A DNA stretch of 64,000 nucleotides from JAVVEG01 sp041751425. GTDB taxonomy: Bacteria > Pseudomonadota > Gammaproteobacteria > Pseudomonadales > Pseudohongiellaceae. This document shows, piece by piece, positions 8,971-16,251 of this stretch. Numbering within the stretch: the first letter of the stretch is position 1; each line of letters opens with the position of its first letter. The DNA lies in contig JBGSXL010000019.1 of NCBI GenBank assembly GCA_041751425.1, positions 8,796-72,795 of the forward strand. Direction: 5' to 3'. A program made the translations under genes and the position numbers. Below the pieces are notes generated by a model. It worked only from the letters and a program-made list of their open reading frames with translations. It did not search any database and was not told the origin of the DNA.

Positions 8971-9855
8971 TCATTTTTGCATCACCTCGATTGGCAAATA
9001 CACGTCTGTTCGCAATTGCTCTTCAGGCACTGCTTCCGGGTCGTCAAGGTAGTGAGTGAATAACGGCGCGTCCCGCAACTCCTTCCCGGTTTCAAGTGCG
9101 GCGTCGTAAAGCCGGTCGATCACCGCCAGAAGGGCAGTGTAGTTTCCGACATGACGAACGCACAGACACGGTCCTGCGGGAGCATCTGCCCAGCGTGTTC
9201 CAGCTGGCGGATCATCTTCACGGGCCACGACAAACCCACAGTCAAACCGAAAAACCTCAGGGGCAGAAGTTGCAGGGTCATCAGGCCATAGGCCGTGTAT
9301 TCCGCGCACTGCATCCGCTCCGGCCCACGCGCTGATCTTTTCGAATAATAGACCAAAGCTGCTGAACAATTCCTCATAGGCGCCTACATTGTGCATGGCA
9401 ACGAACCGCAATGGCTCCAGATCAACAATTCGAATCTCCATCGCAGGGACACCTTCATCTCCGGACCGTATGCCGCGTTCGATTCTTGTCTGGAAGGCAA
9501 GCATCTTGGCAGGATCTGCACGTAGCTCGCCTGCGCTGAATCCCGCAAATGCTTTGAGTGAGCGTGCAAAGGACTGCCCGCTGGCGTACCCGGCTGCTTC
9601 CGCTGCATCCTCAAGCGTCGCATCTTCATGCGTGATTGCGCTCATTGCCCGCGCAAAACTCACTCGCCTGATACACTCCAGCACTGTCTCGCCTGTCATC
9701 AGACGAAACACCCGGTGAAAATGAAATGGAGAAATTGCAGCTACTCTGGACAGGTCTTCGAGTGAAAAGGAAGCTGCCTCGGTGCCACTTGTTTCGATAT
9801 GTCGTAATACCCGCTCGATCCGTTCTGAGTATCGTCCTGCCTGTCTGATCTTCAT
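8971..9855 (-). CDS. AraC-type regulator with GyrI-like effector domain
   Basis: This 294-aa transcription factor has two AraC helix-turn-helix units at the N-terminus (about residues 10-110, including SRVAAISPFHFHRVFRLMTG and AGYASGQSFARSLKAF). A GyrI-like/SOUL small-molecule-binding domain follows (about 135-290, with FVAMHNVGAYEEL and HVGNYTALLAVIDRLY). This HTH-first order is that of the Rob/SoxS-like and TipAS-like effector-responsive regulators, which often govern drug or stress responses. It stands alone, converging on the CapA-like gene, and its target is not evident. Confidence 0.88.
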   Translation of the reverse strand: MKIRQAGRYSERIERVLRHIETSGTEAASFSLEDLSRVAAISPFHFHRVFRLMTGETVLECIRRVSFARAMSAITHEDATLEDAAEAAGYASGQSFARSLKAFAGFSAGELRADPAKMLAFQTRIERGIRSGDEGVPAMEIRIVDLEPLRFVAMHNVGAYEELFSSFGLLFEKISAWAGADAVRGIHGLWPDDPATSAPEVFRFDCGFVVAREDDPPAGTRWADAPAGPCLCVRHVGNYTALLAVIDRLYDAALETGKELRDAPLFTHYLDDPEAVPEEQLRTDVYLPIEVMQK

Positions 9856-9997
9856 GATGCGCCTCCAGTTATGAAGCCAAATTCTGCCTCATAAATCTCA
9901 GGCAAATCTTACCCGATCTTGCGATATTTCAGCTTATACGTTCGTAAAGATTATTCGTTCATTTAGCTGGCAAATCCACTTCACCACTGCAATGGGT

Positions 9998-10684
9998 TCA
10001 TTCCCGCAGACCATGCAAGACGCGGCGACAGCCGTTTACTACCGGATTCCATATGTAGATCTGCACAGAGATGAAAACTACATCCACAATCATGGATTGA
10101 CGACGAATCAAGCCTAGCCATAGCCCATACTTCTCTTCCTTGGTGTGATGTCTGGTGTGGCCTATCAGCTCGAAACCCATGCCCTTCTCGAATTGTTTGG
10201 CCGTGTGGTTCAGCGCGATTTCTATCTTGAAACCCTCCCGGTAATTACCGGGCACTGCTTCCCATAGCCTGCGTGTTAACGCGCGCTCACCACCGATGAT
10301 AGGGAAGTAGTGCAACAACTTGTTCAGCCACAGGGTTTGACGGGCACGCAGCCCAACGTACATTTCGTAGCGTCCCTTGATGACTGGCTGCACGATACGG
10401 GACAGCGTTGCGGCGTTATGGCCCGTCACGTCAGCATCCATAAACAGGATGATGTCATTTCTGGCTGCCTGGACACCGGCGTGCATCGCCGCTGCCTTGC
10501 CATCATTGTGCGCGATGCAAATTACGTGGGCACCAGCTGTTCTTGCGGCCTCTGCGGTGCCGTCTGTTGAACCATCGTCGACAACGATTACCTCAGTGGC
10601 CTCTGCGCACTGCAGTGCCTCTGTTACACAAAGTGCAATGGTGTCAACTTCGTCATATGCAGGAATGATTATTGAGACACTCAA
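9998..10684 (-). CDS. Family 2 glycosyltransferase
   Basis: This 228-aa GT-A enzyme should transfer a sugar from a nucleotide sugar at the cytoplasmic face. Motifs are IIIPAYDEVDTI at the N-terminus, VVDDGSTDGT around residue 37 and the metal-binding FMDADV near 80. A short hydrophobic C-terminal segment may associate it with the membrane. I favour a TTG start at 10684. It overlaps the upstream DedA stop as TTGA, with AAGGTGG placed 5 bases before it. A GTG at 10693 would add three residues. The acceptor and sugar are unknown. Coupling to the DedA-family gene suggests a lipid-linked acceptor. Confidence 0.85.
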   Translation of the reverse strand: MSVSIIIPAYDEVDTIALCVTEALQCAEATEVIVVDDGSTDGTAEAARTAGAHVICIAHNDGKAAAMHAGVQAARNDIILFMDADVTGHNAATLSRIVQPVIKGRYEMYVGLRARQTLWLNKLLHYFPIIGGERALTRRLWEAVPGNYREGFKIEIALNHTAKQFEKGMGFELIGHTRHHTKEEKYGLWLGLIRRQSMIVDVVFISVQIYIWNPVVNGCRRVLHGLRE

Positions 10685-11286
10685 ACAGACCACCTTTGCT
10701 TCATTACGCGGCTGAACATGAAAAACCCACCCACTGTAATTACCACGAACAGCAGAAACGCTACCTGCAAACGCTGCATGACTTCCTCGATCCGAATGGT
10801 CATTCCCACAATTGCATAGGAAACAAGTATCAAAACCACAATAACGGCGAGAACACCCGCCATGTTGATGGGTAGATAATTACGAAAAGGCATTCCATGC
10901 AACCCGGCAAATACCTGCACCAACGTACGTGTGCCATAGACGAATTTAGATAGGAACAGAACCTGGCCACCGCCTGCGTTGAATATACGTTCCATGCTGT
11001 CCAGAAACTTATGACCGAATCGCCCTGAAAATCGTTTGATGAACCGTGCTGGAAAACGGCGCCCAAGAGCGTACCAGATTGCATCTGAAATCAGCGTGGC
11101 CAGCAATGAGATACTCACCACAGCCAATAGATCGATGCGCCCGGTAGTGGCAAGAAAAATGGCAGGCAACAATATAATTTCCCCTGCTATCAGCATGCCG
11201 GCGAATAACGCGATATAGGGATGCGCGGACAAGATATCCATAACAGGGGAGAGTGGTTCCAGAAGATTCTGTATTGCAGGCGGCAT
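10681..11286 (-). CDS. DedA/VTT-family membrane protein
   Basis: This 201-aa inner-membrane protein belongs to the DedA (SNARE-associated/VTT) family. Some members flip polyprenyl phosphate or phosphatidylethanolamine and support proton-motive force and drug tolerance. Family signals are AGMLIAGEIILLPAIFLATTG, the GRRFPARF segment, and SKFVYGTRTLVQVFAGLHGM with the conserved Arg that follows G-x. The start is ATG at 11286 with AAAGGA upstream. A longer frame to 11370 adds a hydrophilic, non-homologous leader and is unlikely. It is translationally coupled to the glycosyltransferase, which fits a role in supplying or recycling a lipid carrier. Confidence 0.87.
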   Translation of the reverse strand: MPPAIQNLLEPLSPVMDILSAHPYIALFAGMLIAGEIILLPAIFLATTGRIDLLAVVSISLLATLISDAIWYALGRRFPARFIKRFSGRFGHKFLDSMERIFNAGGGQVLFLSKFVYGTRTLVQVFAGLHGMPFRNYLPINMAGVLAVIVVLILVSYAIVGMTIRIEEVMQRLQVAFLLFVVITVGGFFMFSRVMKQRWSV

Positions 11287-11449
11287 TAAGTCATCCGGTC
11301 CTTTAGACTTTGGGTGAGTGTTTGGGCAATATACATTGCCGTGACCCGAAAAAAGCGCCGCAGCATGCAAAATCAGGTCTTTCCCGACCTGGTGGCTGCA
11401 ATGTCACTTTGGGTCATACATTGTAAAAATAACTGGGAGAGACTGCTGC

Positions 11450-12616
11450 GTGAACTTCAACCTGAGCGATAGCCAACGCGAAATAGCTGACGCTGTTAGT
11501 CAGCTCTGTGCGCGATTCGATGCACATTATTGGCGGGAATGTGACGCCAATGCGCGTTTTCCAGAAGAATTCGTAGCTGCAATCACGGCAGCGGGCTGGC
11601 TGGGCATTGCCATGCCAGAGGAGTATGGTGGCGCCGGGCTCGGTATCACCGAAGCGGCGCTGCTAGCCCATCGAATTACTCGTTCCGGCGCTGGCATGAG
11701 TGGTGCATCGGCCATTCACATGAATCTTTTCGGCCCACACCCTATCGTCGTGTTTGGCACAGAGGAACAGAAATCACGTTTCTTGCCACCCTTGATATCG
11801 GGTAAGGAACGCACTTGTTTTGGCGTCACTGAGCCTGATGCAGGATTGAACACTGCCGCACTGGAAACACGCGCAAAACGACAGGGAGATCACTATCTGA
11901 TCAATGGCCGCAAGATGTGGACGACCACTGCGCAAACTGCCTCCCACATCCTGCTCATTACTCGTACTACGCCACTGGCCGATTGCAGGAAACCCACCGA
12001 TGGCTTGTCCTTGTTCTACACGCCGCTGGATCGTGAGCGTATAGAAGTTCGTCGCATCCCTAAGATGGGTCGAGCTGCCGTCGACTCAAACGCACTTTTC
12101 ATTGATAATCTTGCAGTGCCGGTGGAAAATTTGATTGGTAAAGAAGGTGATGGCTGGAGCTGCCTGCTGCATGGTCTGAATCCTGAACGCATCCTTGTCG
12201 CAGCAGAAGCCGTTGGCATAGGTCAGGCTGCACTTGAAAAAGCGGCAAACTATGCGCAGGAGCGCATCGTATTTGACAGACCCATCGGAAAAAATCAAGC
12301 CATCGCTCACCCTCTGGCAGAATGCTGGATGGAGTTGGAAGCTGCCTGGCTGATGACCTGCAAAGCTGCAAGTCTGTATGACAACAAGCAGTCCTGCGCG
12401 GTTGAAGCCAATGCCGCCAAGTACCTCGCGGCCGAAGCCGCATTCAAGGCTTGTGAGCGCGCGATACTGACGCACGGCGGCATGGGGTATGCGAAAGAGT
12501 ACGACGTGGAACGCCTGTTTCGCGAAGTGATGATTACGCGGATTGCGCCCGTGAGCCAGGAAATGATCAAAAACTTCATCGCCGAAAAAGTGCTGGGCCA
12601 GCCAAGGTCATATTGA
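11450..12616 (+). CDS. Acyl-CoA dehydrogenase
   Basis: This 388-aa FAD flavoprotein catalyses alpha,beta-dehydrogenation of an acyl-CoA and passes electrons to ETF. Landmarks are the N-terminal helical domain, CFGVTEPDAGLNTAAL and KMWTTTAQTASHILL around the FAD site, GGMGYAKEYDVERLFRE (C-terminal FAD/adenine motif and dimer contact) and a catalytic-base region near AKEYDVER. The GTG start is preceded by GGGAGA at 9 bases. It stands alone, so chain-length preference is not evident. Confidence 0.9.
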   Translation: MNFNLSDSQREIADAVSQLCARFDAHYWRECDANARFPEEFVAAITAAGWLGIAMPEEYGGAGLGITEAALLAHRITRSGAGMSGASAIHMNLFGPHPIVVFGTEEQKSRFLPPLISGKERTCFGVTEPDAGLNTAALETRAKRQGDHYLINGRKMWTTTAQTASHILLITRTTPLADCRKPTDGLSLFYTPLDRERIEVRRIPKMGRAAVDSNALFIDNLAVPVENLIGKEGDGWSCLLHGLNPERILVAAEAVGIGQAALEKAANYAQERIVFDRPIGKNQAIAHPLAECWMELEAAWLMTCKAASLYDNKQSCAVEANAAKYLAAEAAFKACERAILTHGGMGYAKEYDVERLFREVMITRIAPVSQEMIKNFIAEKVLGQPRSY

Positions 12617-12797
12617 CGGAGATTTTTGACTAATGACTGCGATCGTCCTGCTCACATAACAGGTCCTGCCACAGCTACGCAATTACCGTTCCACAAATCG
12701 TGTTACAAAAAATTTCATCTCCCCCCCCTATGCAAGCTCCCGGTGACAGGGCGTATGCTAGCCGCGCGCTGTCCTCCAGCGCTGGGGGTAAAATCAA

Positions 12798-14840
12798 ATG
12801 AAAGATAAAATGTTCTGGGGAGCCGTAGCCCTGCTGGGCGCGGCGTGTCTGGGTGTTCTTGCTTTAAACCGTGGTGAAACAATCAGCGCGTTATGGCTGG
12901 TCACAGCAGCCCTGTGTGTTTACACCATCGCTTATCGTTTTTATAGTCGCTTTATTGCAGAAAAGGTTCTTGTGCTGGACCCGCTCCGTCCAACACCTGC
13001 GCATACTAAGTCTGATGGTCTGGACTACGTGCCAACGCACAAGTGGGTTTTATTCGGGCATCACTTTGCGGCAATCGCTGGTGCAGGCCCTCTGGTGGGT
13101 CCGGTGCTGGCGGCGCAGATGGGCTATCTGCCCGGCACACTGTGGATTCTTGTTGGTGTGGTGTTTGCTGGAGCTGTGCAGGACATGATTATCATGTTTC
13201 TGTCCACGCGTCGCGGCGGTGCTTCGCTGGGTGACATGATTCGCAAGGAAATGGGTCCGGTCGCGGGTGTTATTGGACTGGTTGGCATTCTGGCGATTCT
13301 GATCATCCTGCTGGCCGTGCTTGGCATGATTGTGGTGAAAGCGCTCGTGGGAAGTCCGTGGGGTGTTTTCACACTGGCGATGACTATCCCGATTGCCTTG
13401 TTTATGGGTATCTACCTGCGCTACCTGCGCCCCGGTAGAGTAGGCGAGATCTCGGTTATCGGTTTCGCATTGCTGATTTTTGCGCTGGTTTACGGACAAA
13501 CTATTTCAGCCCATCCAACCTGGGGGCCGTTCTTTACGCTGGATGGTCAGGCGCTGACATTGTGGTTGATGGCTTACGGTTTTGTGGCTTCGGTGCTGCC
13601 CGTATGGTTGCTGCTGGCGCCGCGTGATTATCTTTCCACATTCTTGAAAATCGGCACCATAGCCGGTCTGGCTGTGGGTATTCTTATAGTCAATCCACCG
13701 TTGATTATGCCGTCGATTACGCCATTTATTGATGGCACTGGGCCGGTATTCTCCGGAGCTTTGTTTCCGTTCCTGTTTATCACGATTGCCTGCGGTGCGG
13801 TATCCGGTTTCCACGCGCTCGTGTCTTCAGGCACTACACCCAAGATGATTGACAACGAATCACATATCCGCCCAATCGGATATGGCGCCATGCTGACGGA
13901 ATCGTTTGTGGCCATAATGGCGCTTATCGCAGCCTGCGTTCTGGAACCCGGTGTTTATTTTGCGCTTAACAGTGGTCCCGGTGTGATCGGTACTACCGTC
14001 CAGAGTGCTGCTGCAACAATCAGTTCCTGGGGTTTTGTTGTCACTCCCGAAATGCTTGATCAATTGGCCGCCGATATGGGTGAGAGTTCAATTCTGTCGC
14101 GCACGGGTGGTGCTCCCACATTTGCGGTGGGTATGGCGCACATCCTGTCACAGGCCATTGGTGGCACGGCCATGATGGCATTCTGGTACCACTTCGCGAT
14201 TCTGTTTGAAGCGTTGTTTATTCTGACCACTGTCGATGCCGGTACCCGTGTTTGTCGTTTCCTTATGCAGGACTTGATGGGCATGGCTGTGCCAGCACTG
14301 AAGAACACCAACAATCACGTGGCGAGCTGGCTGGCAACCGCGCTGGTAGTAGCAGGGTGGGGTTACTTCCTGTATGCAGGGGTATCTGACCCCTTCGGTG
14401 GTATCAATACATTGTGGGCGCTGTTTGGTATCTCTAATCAGATGCTAGCGGGAATTGCATTGATTCTGGCTACTGTGGCACTGGTGCGTATGGGGCGTCT
14501 GAGATTGGCACTGGTGCCAGCCATACCCGCAATGTGGGTACTGTTGATCACCATGACTGCTGGCTGGCAAAAATTGTTCAGCGAAATTCCAGCTATTGGC
14601 TTCCTGTCGCATGCTCGGGTTTTCGCTGATGCGATTGCTCGTGGTGAAATTGTGGCACCTGCTACCACTTTGACTCAGATGGAATCTGTTCTGCTCAACG
14701 ATCGTATAAACGCCTTCATGACTGCTTTCTTCATGATGGTGGTCATAGTGATGGTCGTACTTGCAATCAAAGCCATTCGCAAGGCGCTGAAAAGTCCGCA
14801 GGTTTCGGAAGAAGTATTGCTGGGGGAGTATGTCGCATGA
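12798..14840 (+). CDS. cstA: CstA-family pyruvate/peptide transporter
   Basis: This 680-aa polytopic protein matches CstA (carbon starvation protein A). E. coli homologues import pyruvate and have been linked to peptide uptake. Conserved stretches include the early FGHHFAAIAGAGPLVGPVLA, FLSTRRGGASLGDM, ACGAVSGFHALVSSGTTPKM and DAGTRVCRFLMQD. A GGGGG ribosome site lies 10 bases before the ATG. The gene is followed by a YbdD-family gene overlapping by ATGA, the standard partner arrangement. In enterobacteria these genes respond to CRP or a two-component system, but no such site was confirmed here. Confidence 0.93.
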   Translation: MKDKMFWGAVALLGAACLGVLALNRGETISALWLVTAALCVYTIAYRFYSRFIAEKVLVLDPLRPTPAHTKSDGLDYVPTHKWVLFGHHFAAIAGAGPLVGPVLAAQMGYLPGTLWILVGVVFAGAVQDMIIMFLSTRRGGASLGDMIRKEMGPVAGVIGLVGILAILIILLAVLGMIVVKALVGSPWGVFTLAMTIPIALFMGIYLRYLRPGRVGEISVIGFALLIFALVYGQTISAHPTWGPFFTLDGQALTLWLMAYGFVASVLPVWLLLAPRDYLSTFLKIGTIAGLAVGILIVNPPLIMPSITPFIDGTGPVFSGALFPFLFITIACGAVSGFHALVSSGTTPKMIDNESHIRPIGYGAMLTESFVAIMALIAACVLEPGVYFALNSGPGVIGTTVQSAAATISSWGFVVTPEMLDQLAADMGESSILSRTGGAPTFAVGMAHILSQAIGGTAMMAFWYHFAILFEALFILTTVDAGTRVCRFLMQDLMGMAVPALKNTNNHVASWLATALVVAGWGYFLYAGVSDPFGGINTLWALFGISNQMLAGIALILATVALVRMGRLRLALVPAIPAMWVLLITMTAGWQKLFSEIPAIGFLSHARVFADAIARGEIVAPATTLTQMESVLLNDRINAFMTAFFMMVVIVMVVLAIKAIRKALKSPQVSEEVLLGEYVA

Positions 14841-15106
14841 CGAAGAGCGCGGAGCAAACTGTGTTAGTGAATCATGCTGACATGTCTTCTCGAACACCGT
14901 GGGCCTCTTTGCGCCGCGGTGTAGCATTGACGGGTCAAACTTTGAAACTGATGATTGGTGTAGGTGACTACGACGCCTATGTCAAACACATGCAGGATCA
15001 TCACCCGGATGCACCTGTGATGGATTACAAGGATTGGTATCGTAACCGGGTCGACGCGCGTTATGGCGCCAGCAAGGATGGCGCGATGAAGCGTTGTCCG
15101 TGTTAG
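14837..15106 (+). CDS. YbdD/YjiX-family small protein
   Basis: This 89-aa protein has the family core in YDAYVKHMQDHHPD and DYKDWYRNRVDARYG, and a C-terminal Cys pair (RCPC). YbdD/YjiX proteins are the regular downstream partners of CstA/BtsT-type transporters and are needed for pyruvate uptake in E. coli. The start overlaps the cstA stop (ATGA), implying translational coupling and equal expression. Confidence 0.9.
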   Translation: MTKSAEQTVLVNHADMSSRTPWASLRRGVALTGQTLKLMIGVGDYDAYVKHMQDHHPDAPVMDYKDWYRNRVDARYGASKDGAMKRCPC

Positions 15107-15131
15107 CGCAAATTAGTTCAACTTTCTTGAT

Positions 15132-15157
15132 CGACTGGTAAGTCGTTTTCTCTTTAA
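15132..15157 (+). terminator. Possible terminator after cstA-ybdD
   Basis: CGACT-GGTA-AGTCG followed by TTTTCTCTTT lies 26 bases after the ybdD stop. The stem is only 5 bp, so strength is doubtful. Confidence 0.45.
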
Positions 15158-15209
15158 CGATTTGCCTGTCTGCACGCACTGGCAACAGTAAGTTCTGCTG
15201 CTGGAGAAA

Positions 15210-15857
15210 TCAGACCTTCTTTACGGCCTTGACCAGGAAATGTCCTTCCCGAACAATTTCAATCTGCTCGAAATTTTCCTTTTTAAGTAACGCAGCCATC
15301 GATTTTTCCGTTTGAAAGGATTCGTAAATCCCTTTGCATGGAAATCTGATCAATCTGCCAAAATGATGCAGCAGCAAGCCGTTAAAAATGACGTAGCTGC
15401 GGAATATGACGTCTTTGTATTTCAGTCCTTTCACAGATTGCCATATGTGTTCACGAGTCATTTCGAAAGGGTGCAACGTCATCCAGACTTCCCCACCTTT
15501 TTTAAGGACTCTGCTGATCTCCTTGATGGCCGTCGGAATATGCACATAGGGCAAGCTGACTCGGGAAAAAACCAGATCCAGGCTATTCGTAACAATGGGC
15601 AGGTTATCACCTGACGAGTTTATAAAAGTGATATTGCCGTAGTTAGCTTTGCCGTACTTCAACTGTTCGATATCGATATCGATGCCGAATAAACTTCGTT
15701 CCGGATCTTTGTCAATGCCGGTTCCGATAAAGGTTTGTCCAATCCCGCATCCGATATCCAGAATGGCTTTATGGTGCTCTTTGAAAGACGGATTGATGTG
15801 CCTGCCATCAGCGGCGTTTTGGGCTGCTCGCAGCTCTTCCAAATGGTATTCGGTCAC
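15210..15857 (-). CDS. Class I SAM-dependent methyltransferase
   Basis: This 215-aa protein (from the GTG at 15857) has the Rossmann methyltransferase motif I ILDIGCGIGQTF (about residues 32-43), an acidic end of strand 2 (FGIDIDIEQL), NSSGDNLPI for motif II and a post-motif SRVLKKGGEVWMTLHPFE. These are typical of small-molecule or quinone/ubiE-like methyltransferases. The same frame stays open upstream to about 16,005 and reads as plausible protein, but holds no ATG, GTG or TTG start, so the N-terminus is uncertain. The substrate is unknown and there is no partner gene on this strand. Confidence 0.82.
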   Translation of the reverse strand: MTEYHLEELRAAQNAADGRHINPSFKEHHKAILDIGCGIGQTFIGTGIDKDPERSLFGIDIDIEQLKYGKANYGNITFINSSGDNLPIVTNSLDLVFSRVSLPYVHIPTAIKEISRVLKKGGEVWMTLHPFEMTREHIWQSVKGLKYKDVIFRSYVIFNGLLLHHFGRLIRFPCKGIYESFQTEKSMAALLKKENFEQIEIVREGHFLVKAVKKV

Positions 15858-16137
15858 TGAATCCAGTTTGTGTGCGTGGTTTTGCGTTGTTTCTACGGCT
15901 TCGTCGCTCAGGTTGACTGTACCGCCGTTCTCATTGCTCTTTACCTTTTGTGATGCCTCTGCAAGCTCACTGTCCAGTGCTATTGTAATACGTATAAACC
16001 CAGTCTATGCCGATTCTGCGCTGCAGTCCCCCTGATTAGTAATTTTCGGCCGTGAAGCGGCTGCAATTTATGCTTGATGCAGCAGTATGCACACATCTTC
16101 GCCCCCCTCTGAATTGAAATTTAACGCTGACACAGCC

Positions 16138-16193
16138 TCGTCATCAAATCGTCATGCTATTGCAAAGCTACTGTCATATTGGCTCGTTATTCT
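16138..16193 (+). promoter_or_regulatory. Pho-box-like promoter of the phytate module
   Basis: TCGTCAT at 16138 and 16149 and CTGTCAT at 16171 sit on an exact 11-base register, the spacing of PhoB half-sites (7-bp CTGTCAT repeats separated by 4). The slot at 16160 is not conserved. A TATTCT hexamer begins 10 bases past the last half-site, where a PhoB-dependent -10 is expected, and the receptor start follows 58 bases on. This fits phosphate-starvation control. The rest of 15858-16137 shows only the open upstream frame of the methyltransferase. Confidence 0.6.
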
Positions 16194-16251
16194 TGCGTCC
16201 AGCAATTCCTAACAAGAAATTCCAATCCCACAGAAATCCCAGGAGCCATCG

